Part shown: positions 28,740 to 39,009 of the stretch, one piece after another | Numbering within the stretch: position 1 is the stretch's first letter | Layout: each line of letters opens with the position of its first letter | Source: Mobilicoccus caccae | GTDB lineage: Bacteria; Actinomycetota; Actinomycetes; Actinomycetales; Dermatophilaceae | Length of the DNA stretch: 64,000 bases | Assembly: GCF_030161635.1 (NCBI RefSeq) | Contig: NZ_BSUO01000001.1 | Location: 1,469,199-1,533,198 of the forward strand | Direction: 5' to 3' | The notes under the pieces: model-generated | Database searches by the model: none | What the model was told of the DNA's origin: nothing | What the model saw: the letters and a program-made list of their open reading frames with translations, nothing else | Translations under genes and position numbers: made by a program

Positions 28740-28772
28740 TCCGCCGACGACCGGTGACCGGTCGTCGGCGGA
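28740..28772. terminator. Bidirectional hairpin between cobQ and TIGR03085 gene
   Basis: A perfect 15-bp stem (TCCGCCGACGACCGG and its complement) with a TGA loop, 6 bp after the cobQ stop. It lies between two convergent genes and can serve both. Confidence 0.75.
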
Positions 28773-28791
28773 ACGAGGAGCCAACCGGACC

Positions 28792-29439
28792 TCACACGCC
28801 GAACTCGGCGCCCTTGAGTGCTTCCACGGCGGCGTCGGTGCCCTGGTAGGTCACGTCGGCCACCCGACCGCGCCCGAAGGCGACGAGCACGAGTTCGGAC
28901 GGCGCGCCCTCGATGACCACCGTGCCCTGCTTCGTGGGGCCCTTGGCCGAGTGTCGCCCGTGGCCGGCGGCGTGCAGCACGACACCCACGGGAGCCCTCC
29001 GGAACAACAACTGCCCGGCCTGGCGCATCCGCGACCACAAGGCCTTCTGCGTGTCCTCGGAGAGGGTGCGCGCCTGCTCGGGGGTCCACCCTGGCGCGGC
29101 GCGCAGCACGTCCTCGTGATGCACGAAGAACTCCCCGAGGTTGATGGCGTCGTCGACCGCGGGCACCCGGGTCGGGTTCCATCCGGGCGGCCCTTCACGC
29201 ACGAGGTCCACCAGGGCCGGCCAGTCGCCCGCGGCGTAGTGGTCCTGCACGCGCTGGGTGTGGTCGGCGAGGGCGGGCATGAGGACGCCGGGGAGGGCGT
29301 CCGGACGGCGTTCCCGGATCACCAGGTGCGCCGCGAGGTCACGCGTCGTCCAGGGTGAGCACAACGTCGGCGCGTCGGGGCCGACGTCGACGAGGGTGGC
29401 GCAGAGAGCTTCACGTTCGAGCTGGGCGAGTCCGGTCAT
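28792..29439 (-). CDS. TIGR03085-family metal-binding protein (DinB-like)
   Basis: A 215-residue protein of the TIGR03085 family, related to the mycothiol-dependent maleylpyruvate isomerase N-terminal (DinB-like) fold. The start MTGLAQLEREALCATLVDVGP and CSPWTTRDLAAHLVIRERRPD carry the first metal-ligand His; INLGEFFVHHEDVLRA carries the second His pair. No activity has been assigned to the family with confidence; it may act with mycothiol. ATG at 29439 is preceded by a GATCAT box 6 nt away, suggesting a leaderless mRNA. Confidence 0.82.
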   Translation of the reverse strand: MTGLAQLEREALCATLVDVGPDAPTLCSPWTTRDLAAHLVIRERRPDALPGVLMPALADHTQRVQDHYAAGDWPALVDLVREGPPGWNPTRVPAVDDAINLGEFFVHHEDVLRAAPGWTPEQARTLSEDTQKALWSRMRQAGQLLFRRAPVGVVLHAAGHGRHSAKGPTKQGTVVIEGAPSELVLVAFGRGRVADVTYQGTDAAVEALKGAEFGV

Positions 29440-29488
29440 GCGCCCATGATCACAGCCGCGGCCGGTGACGGCGACCGGACGATGCGAG

Positions 29489-29569
29489 CGTGGGTGGGCC
29501 CGGGCGACCCCGCTCGGAACGCCTCCGATCGGGAGGCGGTCCGAGCGAGGCGGCCCGGGCCCACCCACG
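29489..29569 (-). terminator. Long hairpin after the M14 peptidase gene
   Basis: An 81-nt inverted repeat: outer stem CGTGGGTGGGCCCGGGC (29489-29505) pairs perfectly with 29553-29569, and inner stems CGCTCGGA/TCCGAGCG and CGCCTCC/GGAGGCG continue with small bulges around a GATC loop. It starts 20 bp beyond the peptidase stop and is probably a strong terminator, though it is much longer than the other hairpins here. Confidence 0.7.
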
Positions 29570-29588
29570 TGCCGCGGTCGAGGCGGCG

Positions 29589-31982
29589 TCAGTTGCGGCG
29601 CTGCGCCACCGCTGCGCGGTCGTCGATCTTGACCTCGGCCGTCGCCGTGTCCAGCGTCGAGGCCGCCGCAGCCGCGCGACGCTTCTGCGTGGTGCTCGCG
29701 CCGCGCCCACCGGGCTCGTCGACCGAGCGGACGAGGGTGCCGCGGGAATCGATGATCGCGTTGCGCACGATGCCCGCGGTGCCGTCGGTGAAGGCCCGGA
29801 AGTTCGGCTCGAACGAGAAGGCCGTCACCCGGCCCTGCCCGACCTGCTCGTCGATCAGAGCCGCGCTGCCGGCGATCTCCTCGATGCCCTTGGCGTAGCC
29901 CGAGACCGACCAGTCCGCGGAGTCGGCCTTGGGGTAGGACAGGACGATCTCACCGGCGCCGGCGGTCATGATCGGGTCCGCCTCGTACATGCTCCACGCG
30001 GCGGATCCCACACGGGCGGTGAGCGGCCCGGCCCGGTGGGCCTTCACGCGCACCAGTGCGCCGGGGACCTCGTTGGTCGCGTCCTTGAGCACGGCCGAGG
30101 ACAGTCCGGCGAGCGCGGCGTACTGCGTGCCTCCCTTCCACGTGACCAGACGTCCGCCCTCACGGACCCACTGCGAGATCGCGCTGTTGCGGTCCTTGCC
30201 GAGGGTCTCGTTGAGCGTCTTGCCGTTGACGTTGGGCACGAGCAGCACGTCGAGGCGGGCCAGGGTGGCCTTGTCGATCTGAGAGGCCTGGAACGTCGTG
30301 GACGGGATGCGCCAGTCGTTCTTCAGCCGCCACTGCATCCACGCCGTGCTCTGGTGGGGGGCGTACGGGGTCGCCGCCTGCGTGAGGACGCCGACGCGGG
30401 GGAGCCCGGCGGGGTTGCTCGCCTTGGGCACCGACACCGGCGCGAGCGGCGCGGTGCGCATGGTCGGAACGGTGCCGGTCGAGCCGCCCTCGACGTCCTG
30501 CAGCAGCGGCAGGCTCCACGCGGTGACGTCGTAGAAGTAGGGGAACGGCACGTAGCTGTCCTGACCGAGCATCGTCTGGATCCAGTGCTTCTGGGCCTGT
30601 GCCATGGGCACCCAGTAGCTGCCGGCCGGGATCGTCGTCGCCTTGGGCGTCTTGCCGTAGGCCGTGTAATCGGGGACGTGGACCGGCGCGAGGAGCCGCT
30701 CGATCTTGACGCGGTCCTGCTGGAGCCGGGAGACGAGCGTGGCGACCTCGCGCTTGCGTCCCGGGTCGTCGGTGCGGATGAAGTAGCCGCACACCTTGCC
30801 CTCGGGCACCTGACGCTGCAGGGTGCTGCCGGGGTTGTCGACGTGGTTGGGCTGCAACGTGCACGCCGCGCCCTGCGCCTTCGCCTCGACGAACTGCTGG
30901 TGGAACTCGCTGTTGATCCGGGTGCGCGCCCGGGCGGTGGACTGCAGCGCCGCCATCGCCGCGGTGTAGTGCTTCTCGACCTGGTCGGGGAAGGGGGCCG
31001 CCTGACCGACCTCGTGGGTCATGCCGGCGGCGCCGTCGCGCATCGTCGGGAAGGTGTCGCCGTAGCCCGGGTAGAGCAGGTCGAAGCCGGCCTGCCAGGT
31101 CTCGAAGGCCCAGCCCTTCTTGGTGAACGCTTCGGCACTGGCCTTGCCGGCGATGTCGTTCATCCACCCAAGGGCCTGCTTGGGCAGTTCGTGGTGGATC
31201 GGGTCGGCCACGGGCGGGAAGTAGTAGCCGGTGCCGCCCATGCCGTGCTGGTCGACGAAGACCTGCGGCGGGAACTTCTGCATCAGCTCCAGCTTGGCGC
31301 GGGTCTCGGGCTGGGTGCGGGCGAACCAGTCGCGGTTCATGTCGAACCCGGCGGCGTTGGGGCGGGTGTCGGCGTCGTGCCCGTCGGGGTTCTGGGTGGG
31401 TACGAGCACGACGAGGGCGTTGTCGAGGATGTCCCGCGCGCCACAGTCGGTGCGGTCGGCGAGTTCGTAGAGGACCCGCATCTGCGCGTCGAGGGAGGCG
31501 GGCTCGTTGCCGTGCACGGAGCCGGCGAGCCAGATGATCGAGGGGGAGCGCTCGGCGATGGCCTTGGCCTTGGCGGCCGGGGTCGCGGGGTCGCGCAGCG
31601 CGGCGATGTCGGCGGGCAGGGATCCGGACTGTGCGGCGCGCAGCACGTTCGGCTTGCCGATGAGGGCGTAGCGCAGGGGCGTGCCCTCGGCGGTCTTGCC
31701 GAAGGTGGAGACGCTCACCTCGGCGCTGGCGCGATCCACCTGCTGCATGTACCGGTACAACTGGTCGACGCTCGCCTTGCGGGTGCCGAGGTCGAACCCG
31801 ATGGAGGAGGAGGGGCTGGGGACGCGGCCCGCGAAGACCGGCGTGTCGGTGCAGGCGGCCGTGTTCGCGGCCGGCGCGACGGCGGGGGAGCCGAGCGCGG
31901 CCGCGGGCGGGCCGACGAGAAGGGATCCGGCGACGGCGAGCGAGCCGAGGGCGGCGGTGACGGTGAGGGGTCGAGCGGTCAT
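29589..31982 (-). CDS. Secreted M14-family zinc carboxypeptidase
   Basis: A 797-residue exported metallopeptidase. A signal peptide is visible at the N-terminus (TVTAALGSLAVAGSLLVGPPAAA). The M14 catalytic domain spans about residues 50-400: zinc ligands in GSVHGNEPAS (His and Glu), substrate-site NPDGHDADTRPNAAGFDMNRDW split across two blocks, DQHGMGG and the general base in MTHEVGQ. A large C-terminal region of about 350 residues has a type-1 glutamine amidotransferase-like fold suggestion (RVGVLTQAATPYAP and SQWVREGGRLVTWKGG). ATG at 31982 is the first start after the divergent hisI region. It probably trims peptides outside the cell. Confidence 0.88.
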   Translation of the reverse strand: MTARPLTVTAALGSLAVAGSLLVGPPAAALGSPAVAPAANTAACTDTPVFAGRVPSPSSSIGFDLGTRKASVDQLYRYMQQVDRASAEVSVSTFGKTAEGTPLRYALIGKPNVLRAAQSGSLPADIAALRDPATPAAKAKAIAERSPSIIWLAGSVHGNEPASLDAQMRVLYELADRTDCGARDILDNALVVLVPTQNPDGHDADTRPNAAGFDMNRDWFARTQPETRAKLELMQKFPPQVFVDQHGMGGTGYYFPPVADPIHHELPKQALGWMNDIAGKASAEAFTKKGWAFETWQAGFDLLYPGYGDTFPTMRDGAAGMTHEVGQAAPFPDQVEKHYTAAMAALQSTARARTRINSEFHQQFVEAKAQGAACTLQPNHVDNPGSTLQRQVPEGKVCGYFIRTDDPGRKREVATLVSRLQQDRVKIERLLAPVHVPDYTAYGKTPKATTIPAGSYWVPMAQAQKHWIQTMLGQDSYVPFPYFYDVTAWSLPLLQDVEGGSTGTVPTMRTAPLAPVSVPKASNPAGLPRVGVLTQAATPYAPHQSTAWMQWRLKNDWRIPSTTFQASQIDKATLARLDVLLVPNVNGKTLNETLGKDRNSAISQWVREGGRLVTWKGGTQYAALAGLSSAVLKDATNEVPGALVRVKAHRAGPLTARVGSAAWSMYEADPIMTAGAGEIVLSYPKADSADWSVSGYAKGIEEIAGSAALIDEQVGQGRVTAFSFEPNFRAFTDGTAGIVRNAIIDSRGTLVRSVDEPGGRGASTTQKRRAAAAASTLDTATAEVKIDDRAAVAQRRN

Positions 31983-32137
31983 GTGGCACTCCCTGATCGG
32001 TGAACACCCGTGAGGTGTGGCGGGATGCGCTGACCACCCCGTCGATTCGGATCGTAGAGAGGAAGATTCGCCTCCGGTGGCGAACGGCGGAATCGGTGCT
32101 GTCCCGGGTTCTCCTTTCAGCACGGCAGAATGCAGGG

Positions 32138-32569
32138 GTGATCGAGCACCCCCTGCCTCCCGACCTCGCCGGAGCGCTCAAGCGCGACGGCGCCGGCCTC
32201 GTCGCCGCGATCGTGCAACAGCACGACACCGGCGAAGTCCTCATGCTCGGGTGGATGGACGACGAGGCGCTGAACCGCACCCTCACCAGCGGCCGGGTCA
32301 CCTTCTGGTCCCGCAGCCGCGGGGAGTACTGGCGCAAGGGCGACACCTCCGGTCACCGGCAGTACGTGCGGTCGGTGGCGATCGACTGTGACGGGGACGC
32401 CCTGCTCGTGCGGGTCGATCAGGTCGGCGCCGCCTGCCACACCGGCGAACGCACCTGCTTCTACACCGACCTCGACGCGCGGGTCGGTGACCCGAACGAT
32501 GCCGGGCGCGATGCCGGGCCCGACGACGAGCCGGCCCTCGACGGCCCACACGGAGAGGCGACGTCATGA
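32138..32569 (+). CDS. hisI: Phosphoribosyl-AMP cyclohydrolase
   Basis: Opens the purine ring of phosphoribosyl-AMP in histidine synthesis. The 143-residue protein has [39 protein letters not shown], the Mg-binding [13 protein letters not shown] and the zinc cysteines in [13 protein letters not shown]. It lacks the PRA-PH domain (separate HisE type). GTG at 32138 has CAGAAT 6 nt upstream, suggesting a leaderless transcript. It overlaps trpE by ATGA, coupling histidine and tryptophan genes as in many Micrococcales. Confidence 0.95.
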   Translation: MIEHPLPPDLAGALKRDGAGLVAAIVQQHDTGEVLMLGWMDDEALNRTLTSGRVTFWSRSRGEYWRKGDTSGHRQYVRSVAIDCDGDALLVRVDQVGAACHTGERTCFYTDLDARVGDPNDAGRDAGPDDEPALDGPHGEATS

Positions 32570-34101
32570 CCACGCCCCCACCGACCACGGACTTCGGCAG
32601 CACCTGGCCCGACCGCCGCACCTTCCTCGACCTCGCCCGCACGCGGCGGGTCATCCCCGTCGTGCGGCGCCTGCTGGCCGACGCCGAGACCCCGGTCGGG
32701 GTGTACCGCAAGCTGGCCCGGGGCCGCGTGGGCACGTTCCTCCTGGAGTCCGCGGAGCACGGCGGCGTGTGGTCGCGGTACTCGATCATCGGAGCCCGCA
32801 GCGCCGCGACCCTCACCGAGCGCGACGGCGAGGCGACCTGGCTCGGCACCCCGCCGGCCGGGGTCCCCACCGGCGGCGATCCGCTGCAGGCCCTGCGCGA
32901 CACGATGACGGCGCTGGCCACCGACGCGCTCCCGGGGATGCCCCCGCTGACCGGCGGCATGGTCGGGATGGTGGCCTACGACGCGGTGCGGCGGTGGGAG
33001 CGCGTCCCTGACGACAACCCCGACGATCTGCGCATCCCCGAGCTGGCGATGATGCTCGCCACCGACCTCGCGGTCATCGACCACTCCGACGCCTCCGTGC
33101 TGCTCATCGCCAACGCCGTCAACTTCGACGACTCCGACGAGCGCGTCGAGGAGGCCTACGACGACGCGGTCGCCCGACTCGATCGGATGACGGCCGACCT
33201 CGCCGCCCCGGCCGAGAGCACGGTCGCGACCATGAGCCGCCCGCACCCGCAGCCCCAGAGTTCGATGACGCCCGAGCAGTACATGTCGATCGTCGAGACC
33301 GGCAAGGAGGCGATCCGCGCGGGCGAGGTGTTCCAGGTCGTGCTCTCCCAGCGGTTCTCCATCGACTGCCCCGCCGACGCGCTCGAGGTCTACCGGGTGC
33401 TGCGGGTGTCCAATCCCAGCCCGTACATGTACCTGCTCCGCCTCGAACGCCCGGACGGCACGCCCTTCGACGTCGTCGGCAGCAGCCCCGAGGCCCTGGT
33501 CAAGGTGACCGGACGGCGCGTCATCACCCACCCCATCGCGGGGTCGCGCCCACGCGGCGACACGCCCGAGGAGGACACGGTCCTCGAGGCCGATCTGCGC
33601 GCCGACGAGAAGGAGTGCGCCGAGCACGTCATGCTCGTCGACCTCTCCCGCAACGACCTCCAGCGCGTGTGCGAGGTCGGCAGCGTCGAGGTCGTGGAGT
33701 TCATGAACGTCCGCCGGTACAGCCACATCATGCATCTGGAGTCGACGGTCGTCGGTGTGCTTGAGGAGGGTCGCAACGCCTACGACGCGCTGGCGGCGAC
33801 GTTCCCCGCGGGCACCCTGTCGGGGGCCCCGAAACCCCGCGCGCTGTCGCTCATCGACGAACTCGAGACCCTCCGGCGCGGCGTGTACGGGGGAGTCGTG
33901 GGCTACCTCGACGTGCACGGCGACCTCGACATGGCCATCGCCATCCGCACCGCGGTCATCAGCGACGGCACCGCCTACGTGCAGGCCGGCGCGGGCATCG
34001 TGGCCGACTCCAAACCCCAGGCGGAACACGCCGAGACCGAGCACAAGGCCGCCGCGGCGCTGCGGGCCGTGACCGCGGCCGCCACGCTCCGGGCGCCGTG
34101 A
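32566..34101 (+). CDS. trpE: Anthranilate synthase component I
   Basis: Makes anthranilate from chorismate with TrpG-supplied ammonia, the first tryptophan step. The 511-residue protein has the feedback-site region [18 protein letters not shown], then the catalytic core [51 protein letters not shown] and [24 protein letters not shown] at 32566 overlaps the hisI stop. The partner trpG/trpD are not in the window. No attenuator leader is seen because the gene is joined to hisI. It is followed by a Trp-associated membrane protein with a one-base overlap. Confidence 0.97.
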   Translation: MTTPPPTTDFGSTWPDRRTFLDLARTRRVIPVVRRLLADAETPVGVYRKLARGRVGTFLLESAEHGGVWSRYSIIGARSAATLTERDGEATWLGTPPAGVPTGGDPLQALRDTMTALATDALPGMPPLTGGMVGMVAYDAVRRWERVPDDNPDDLRIPELAMMLATDLAVIDHSDASVLLIANAVNFDDSDERVEEAYDDAVARLDRMTADLAAPAESTVATMSRPHPQPQSSMTPEQYMSIVETGKEAIRAGEVFQVVLSQRFSIDCPADALEVYRVLRVSNPSPYMYLLRLERPDGTPFDVVGSSPEALVKVTGRRVITHPIAGSRPRGDTPEEDTVLEADLRADEKECAEHVMLVDLSRNDLQRVCEVGSVEVVEFMNVRRYSHIMHLESTVVGVLEEGRNAYDALAATFPAGTLSGAPKPRALSLIDELETLRRGVYGGVVGYLDVHGDLDMAIAIRTAVISDGTAYVQAGAGIVADSKPQAEHAETEHKAAAALRAVTAAATLRAP

Positions 34102-34760
34102 TGTCGCGCCCCGCGGACGACGCCGCCGATCGCCCTGAGCCCGCCCCCAGGCACACCACCGCCGCCACCACCGACGGCGTGACCAGCGGTCCCTCCGGGA
34201 GCGTTACCCGGGTCACGCGGGGACGGGTCGTCCTCCTGTGCCTGCTCGGGGCGGCGATCACCCTGGCCTCGACGATGTCCACGTGGGTGTCGGCGCGGGT
34301 CGGTGACGCGGCGGGGTCCTCGGCGACGACGTCGACCGGGATGCAGGCCGCGCCCGGCCTCGTCCCCGTCGCCCTGGCCGCCGGGGCGGGCGCGTTCGCC
34401 CTGACCCTCGTCGACGGCTGGGCCCGCAGGGTCGTCACCGCCGTCGTGCTCGTGTGTGGGCTCGTGCTCATCGCCCTCACCGGAGCTCTGCTGCTCGATC
34501 CGAGCGCCGCCGTCGGAGGCGCCGGTGACGCCTTCTCCGCACCCACGCCGTCCGCGGCGGAGTCCGTCGTGGTCTCGACCCATGTCGCCGGTCCCATCGC
34601 CGCCGTCGTGGGGGCCCTCGTGGTGGTGTCGGGGGCCGCGCTCGGCCTGGCCGCCGGCGGTCGGTGGCCCACGAGAGCCGCGCGGCAGGTCTCCGGGCCA
34701 CGGGTGCAGCGCCGACGCAGCGACTGGGAGCGGCTGAGCGACGGCGAGGATCCGACGTGA
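34101..34760 (+). CDS. Trp biosynthesis-associated membrane protein (TIGR02234)
   Basis: A 219-residue membrane protein of the TIGR02234 family, found almost only between trpE and trpC in actinobacteria; its role is unknown. Four hydrophobic segments are visible: VVLLCLLGAAITLASTMSTW, LVPVALAAGAGAFALTLV, VTAVVLVCGLVLIALTGALL and AAVVGALVVVSGAALGLA. The GGxW-like end PRVQRRRSDWERLSDGEDPT is characteristic. ATG at 34101 shares a base with the trpE stop. Perhaps a tryptophan or precursor transporter; that is speculation from context. Confidence 0.85.
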   Translation: MSRPADDAADRPEPAPRHTTAATTDGVTSGPSGSVTRVTRGRVVLLCLLGAAITLASTMSTWVSARVGDAAGSSATTSTGMQAAPGLVPVALAAGAGAFALTLVDGWARRVVTAVVLVCGLVLIALTGALLLDPSAAVGGAGDAFSAPTPSAAESVVVSTHVAGPIAAVVGALVVVSGAALGLAAGGRWPTRAARQVSGPRVQRRRSDWERLSDGEDPT

Positions 34761-34894
34761 ACTCCCGCCGCGCCCTTGCGCACCGCGCTCGCCCCGCCTG
34801 ACACAATGTGGGCGACGGGTCGTCCGCCCCACGACCGGACTCACCCGATGGAATTCACGTACGAGCTCACCCCGAACCCCGAGGAGTCACACCG

Positions 34895-35119
34895 ATGTCA
34901 GATTCACACGGACAGAGCAAGGCCTCGTGGACGGGGGTCGGCATCATCCTGCTCGGCACCCTCTTGATCTGCCTGGGCATCGTGTTCGGTGAGGCGCTGC
35001 TGTGGGTGCCGGGCATCGTCGTCGGGCTGCTCGGCGTGGCCGCCTGGATCGGCATGGAGAAGGCCGGCTACGGCGAGCGCCCGGCCAGTGAGAATCCCGG
35101 CACCGGCGGGGTGCGCTGA
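34895..35119 (+). CDS. HGxxPAAW-family small membrane protein
   Basis: A 74-residue membrane protein with the N-terminal HGQSKASWTGV, a variant of the HGxxPAAW motif that names the family, followed by two closely spaced membrane segments (GIILLGTLLICLGIVFGEALLW and PGIVVGLLGVAAWIG, each read separately). It is conserved between trpE and trpC in actinobacteria. Function unknown. The ATG is preceded by GAGGAG at 34881-34886. It ends in a strong terminator, so it closes the hisI-trpE transcript. Confidence 0.85.
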   Translation: MSDSHGQSKASWTGVGIILLGTLLICLGIVFGEALLWVPGIVVGLLGVAAWIGMEKAGYGERPASENPGTGGVR

Positions 35120-35148
35120 GCCGCGTCGCCTCGAGCATGATCTGACGA

Positions 35149-35189
35149 CGACGAGGGGCCGTTCCCACCACGGGAACGGCCCCTCGTCG
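35149..35189. terminator. Bidirectional terminator after HGxxPAAW gene
   Basis: A perfect 18-bp stem (CGACGAGGGGCCGTTCCC and its complement) with a 5-nt loop between two convergent genes, 29 bp past one stop and 20 bp past the other. Confidence 0.85.
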
Positions 35190-35209
35190 GGTGCGTCGGC
35201 GGCTGCCGA

Positions 35210-35837
35210 TCAGGTGGGGTTCTCCTGCTGCTGGACGATCTCCTGCGAGCGCTGGTCGATGCACGCCTGTCGCTGCGCCTCCGGCACCTGGGAGCACTCC
35301 ATGATCGCGTCCCAACTTCCGCTTTGGGCCACAGCCCAGATCACCGCGCCGAAGAACACGGTGATGAGCACGTTGAGGATCGCGCCGATGATGCCGGTGA
35401 TGACACCGCCCAGGGCCATCCCGCGCCCACCACCGACGCCACGCTTGACGCGACCGAGCGCCTTCGCTCCGAGGATGATCGCGACGATGGCGATGACGAA
35501 CCCGAGGATGGGGAAGGCGAAGATGATCGAGATGATCCCGAACACGAGGGCGGCGATGGCCATGCCCTGCGGCTTGGGGCCTGAGTCGTAGCCACCGTAG
35601 GCGGGGTCCTGCGATCCGTAGGCGCCGTACTGCGACTGGGCGGGCGCGCCCTGGCCGGAGTACGCGGACTCCGGGTACGACGCCTGCGAGTACGAGGGCC
35701 CCCGTCGTAGCCCTCGCCGCCCGCGCCGTGGCCGGTCGTCTGGTCGTGGGTGCGGCCGTCGCCGGCCGGCCCGCCGGGGAGTTCCAGGGCGTGGCCCCGG
35801 AGCGGTCCGAATTCCCCGAGTTGTACTGATCGGACAT
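35210..35837 (-). CDS. DUF4190-like membrane protein (two apparent frameshifts)
   Basis: A small membrane protein with a Gly/Tyr/Ser/Pro-rich cytoplasmic tail and two membrane helices (MAIAALVFGIISIIFAFPIL, LGFVIAIVAIILGAKALGR), then GGRGMALGGVITGIIGAILNV, typical of DUF4190 proteins of unknown function. Two breaks fall in the tail: 35776-35779 (four C on the coding strand, five needed, restoring NSPGGPAGDGRTHDQ) and 35699-35703 (five G, six needed, restoring YDGGPSYSQASYPES). Corrected length is 209 residues from ATG 35837. It converges on the trp cluster and is diverged from trpC. Confidence 0.8.
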
Positions 35838-36006
35838 GGTCACTCCTCGCGTGTGTGCATGGTTGCTCGTGCGGAGTCACCTTACGTGCGAGGCGCGTTC
35901 CCGAAGGCAGTGGCGGACACCGGCCCCGCGTGTCGCGTGTGGTGCGTCGCCCCTGGTGGCGAATGCCGGTTGCGCGGCCTGCAGGTTCGGGCCGTAGCCT
36001 GGCATC

Positions 36007-36816
36007 GTGGCTACGGTTCTGGACGAGATCATCGACGGTGTCCGCGAAGACATGGAAGCCCGGCGCGCGACGGTGTCGCTGGAGGACGTCAAGCGACGTG
36101 CCGATCGAGTCGTCCCGGCTCTCGACGCGGCGGCGGCTCTGCGGACCCCCGGCGTGTCGGTGATCGGTGAGGTCAAGCGTTCGAGCCCGAGCAAGGGCGC
36201 GCTGGCCATGATCGCCGACCCCGCCTGCCTGGCCGCCGACTATCAGACGGGCGGAGCCTCGGTCATCAGCGTGCTCACCGAGCAGCGGCGGTTCGGCGGC
36301 AGCCTGGAGGACCTGGTGGCGGTCAAGGCGGCCGTCGACATCCCCGTGCTCCGCAAGGACTTCGTCGTCTCCAGTTATCAGGTGTGGGAGGCGCGTGCCT
36401 ACGGCGCCGACGTCGTGTTGCTCATCGTCGCCGCCCTCGATCAGGACCGGCTGGTCGGTCTGCTCGAACGCGTCGACTCCCTCGGCATGACCGCGCTGGT
36501 GGAGGTGCACGACGAGGAGGAGACCGAGCGGGCGATCGACGCCGGCGCGACCGTGATCGGCGTCAACAACCGCAACCTCAAGACGCTCGAGGTGGACCGG
36601 GGCACGTTCGCGCGGCTGTCCCCGCGCATCCCCGACGGGCTGGTGCGCGTGGCCGAGTCCGGGGTGCGCGGACCGCACGACGTGCTGGAGTTCGCCCGCG
36701 CGGGCGCCGACGCGGTCCTCGTCGGGGAATCGCTGGTGACCGGTGGCGACCCCAAGGCCGCCGTCGCCGACCTCGTCGCCGCCGGCGCCCACCCGGCGCT
36801 GCGTCCCTCCCGGTGA
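36007..36816 (+). CDS. trpC: Indole-3-glycerol phosphate synthase
   Basis: Closes the pyrrole ring of tryptophan: carboxyphenylamino-deoxyribulose phosphate to indoleglycerol phosphate. The 269-residue TIM barrel has [16 protein letters not shown] (catalytic Lys and Glu), [34 protein letters not shown] and [16 protein letters not shown] at 36007 lies 6 nt after a TAGCCT box, suggesting a leaderless mRNA and a promoter of its own, separate from hisI-trpE. trpB follows after 110 bp. Confidence 0.96.
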   Translation: MATVLDEIIDGVREDMEARRATVSLEDVKRRADRVVPALDAAAALRTPGVSVIGEVKRSSPSKGALAMIADPACLAADYQTGGASVISVLTEQRRFGGSLEDLVAVKAAVDIPVLRKDFVVSSYQVWEARAYGADVVLLIVAALDQDRLVGLLERVDSLGMTALVEVHDEEETERAIDAGATVIGVNNRNLKTLEVDRGTFARLSPRIPDGLVRVAESGVRGPHDVLEFARAGADAVLVGESLVTGGDPKAAVADLVAAGAHPALRPSR

Positions 36817-36926
36817 GCGCGCGCCACGGACGACCCGCGCGGGAACCTTGCACGCCGACCGACCGTCGTCTCTGACAGACTCAAGCGGCGAGCCCAGCCG
36901 ACTTCACGCCCCCCGAAGGACCGTCG

Positions 36927-38195
36927 ATGACTTCTTCTCCTGGCCCCCGACCCGGCCGCTTCGGCGGGTACGGAGGCCGATACGTTCCCGAAGCCCTCGT
37001 GGCGGCGCTGGAGGAATTGGACGAGGCACGGCAGTGGGCCATGACCGACCCGACCTTCACGGCCGAGCTGGCCGAGCTGCACGCCACCTACACCGGCCGG
37101 CCGAGCATCCTCACCGAGGTGCCCCGGTTCGCCGAACACGCCGGTGGTGCGCGGGTCTTCCTCAAGCGTGAGGACCTCAACCACACCGGCTCGCACAAGA
37201 TCAACAACGTCCTCGGCCAGGCGCTGCTCACCCGGCACATGGGCAAGAAGCGCGTCATCGCCGAGACGGGTGCCGGTCAGCACGGCGTCGCGACGGCGAC
37301 CGCGGCGGCCCTCATGGGGCTCGAGTGCGTCGTCTACATGGGTGAACGCGACACCGAGAGGCAGGCGCTCAACGTCGCCCGGATGCGTCTGCTCGGCGCC
37401 GAGGTCGTGCCCGTCACCCACGGCAGCCGCACCCTCAAGGACGCCATCAACGAGGCCATGCGCGACTGGGTGACCAACGTCGAGCGCACCCACTACGTGC
37501 TCGGCACCGTCACCGGCCCGCACCCGTTCCCCGAGATGGTCCGCGACTTCCACGCCGTCATCGGTCAGGAGGCGCGGGCGCAGCTCCTCGAACGGGTCGG
37601 CCGGCTGCCCGACGCCGTCTGCGCGTGCGTGGGCGGCGGCTCGAACGCGATGGGCATCTTCGGCGCGTTCATCCCCGACGAGGGTGTCCGGCTCGTCGGC
37701 GTCGAGGCCGGCGGTGAGGGCATCGCCTCCGGACGCCACGCGGCGCGCTTCTCCGGCGGCATCCCGGGCGTGCTGCACGGAGCGGCCACGTACGTCCTGC
37801 AGGACGAGGACGGCCAGACCCTCGAATCCCACTCCGTCTCGGCCGGACTGGACTACCCGAGCGTCGGCCCCGAGCACGCCCACCTGCACGACACCGGGCG
37901 GGCCGAGTACCGCAGCGCCACCGACGACGAGGCGATGGAGGCCTTCCGGCTGCTCTGCCGCACCGAGGGCATCATCCCCGCCATCGAGAGCGCCCACGCC
38001 CTCGCCGGGGCCATGGAGATCGGCAAGGAGCTCGGTCCCGACGGGCTCGTGCTCGTCAACCTCTCCGGACGGGGCGACAAGGACGTGGACACCGCCGCAC
38101 GCTGGTTCGGACTCGTCAGCGGCGAGGACCTCGTGGAGGCGGAGCAGATCCGCGCGGAGCAACCCGTGCGCGACGCCGAAGGGAGCGGGTGGTGA
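36927..38195 (+). CDS. trpB: Tryptophan synthase beta subunit
   Basis: Condenses indole with serine using pyridoxal phosphate. The 422-residue protein starts with the typical [17 protein letters not shown]. The PLP lysine is in [17 protein letters not shown], the ammonia/indole-site Glu in [15 protein letters not shown], and the phosphate loop in [12 protein letters not shown]. The C-terminal [13 protein letters not shown] is normal. It overlaps trpA by 4 bp (GTGA), supporting translational coupling of the alpha-beta complex. Confidence 0.97.
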   Translation: MTSSPGPRPGRFGGYGGRYVPEALVAALEELDEARQWAMTDPTFTAELAELHATYTGRPSILTEVPRFAEHAGGARVFLKREDLNHTGSHKINNVLGQALLTRHMGKKRVIAETGAGQHGVATATAAALMGLECVVYMGERDTERQALNVARMRLLGAEVVPVTHGSRTLKDAINEAMRDWVTNVERTHYVLGTVTGPHPFPEMVRDFHAVIGQEARAQLLERVGRLPDAVCACVGGGSNAMGIFGAFIPDEGVRLVGVEAGGEGIASGRHAARFSGGIPGVLHGAATYVLQDEDGQTLESHSVSAGLDYPSVGPEHAHLHDTGRAEYRSATDDEAMEAFRLLCRTEGIIPAIESAHALAGAMEIGKELGPDGLVLVNLSGRGDKDVDTAARWFGLVSGEDLVEAEQIRAEQPVRDAEGSGW

Positions 38196-39009
38196 GCATG
38201 GGCAGCCGGATCCGTGAGGTGTTCGCGCGCGCGAAGTCCGAGGACCGCGCCGTGCTCGTCGCCTACCTGCCGATCGGGTACCCCACCGTGGAGACGTCCA
38301 TCGAGGCCATGAAGGCCGTCGTGGCCGCGGGCGCCGACATGGTCGAGATCGGCATCCCCTACAGCGACCCGCTGATGGACGGCCCGGTCATCCAGAACGC
38401 CGCGAACGTCGCGCTGACCGGCGGCGTCCGGTTGCGTGACACGTTCAGGGCCGCCGCGGCGGTCACGGAGGCCGGGGAGTGGCCGCGCCGATGACCTACT
38501 GGAACCCGGTGCTCCGCTACGGGGTCGAGCGTTTCGCCGCCGACCTCGCGGCCGCGGGCGGCGCCGGGCTCATCACCCCCGATCTGCCGCCGGACGAGGC
38601 CGAGGAATGGCGGGCCGCGGCCGCCGCCCACGGCCTCGACCCGATCTTCCTCATCGCGCCGAGCAGCAGCGACGCCCGCATCGCGATGACCGCGGAGGCC
38701 TGCACGGGCTTCGTCTACGTCGCCTCGACGATGGGTGTCACCGGTGCCCGGGCGAGCGTGGGTGAGGGCGCCCGCGTGCTGTCCGAACGCGCCCGTGCTC
38801 TCACCGACGCGCCCTTGGCCGTCGGACTCGGCGTCTCGACGGGGGAGCAGGCCGCGGAGGTCGCCTCCTTCGCCGACGGCGTCATCGTCGGATCCGCCCT
38901 GGTGGCCTGCCTCGACCCCCGGGACGGCGACGCCGACGGTGACGCCCTCGAGCGACTCACCCGGTTGACCGAGGAGCTCGCCGCGGGAGTGCGAAAGGGG
39001 CGCTCGTGA
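38192..39009 (+). CDS. trpA: Tryptophan synthase alpha subunit (apparent frameshift)
   Basis: Cleaves indoleglycerol phosphate to indole, which passes to TrpB. The catalytic Glu is in [19 protein letters not shown] and the Asp in [15 protein letters not shown]; the end [14 protein letters not shown] and [22 protein letters not shown] is normal. The frame breaks at 38474-38477, where four G are read. Five give [21 protein letters not shown] and a 272-residue protein. GTG at 38192 overlaps the trpB stop; ATG at 38198 is an alternative. The gene is very likely intact in the organism. Confidence 0.94.

Noticed and set aside
29490..32003. An 837-codon plus-strand frame opposite the M14 peptidase
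   Set aside because: It is an antisense shadow rich in Gly/Val/Asp/Arg. The minus-strand peptidase has a signal peptide and zinc motifs.
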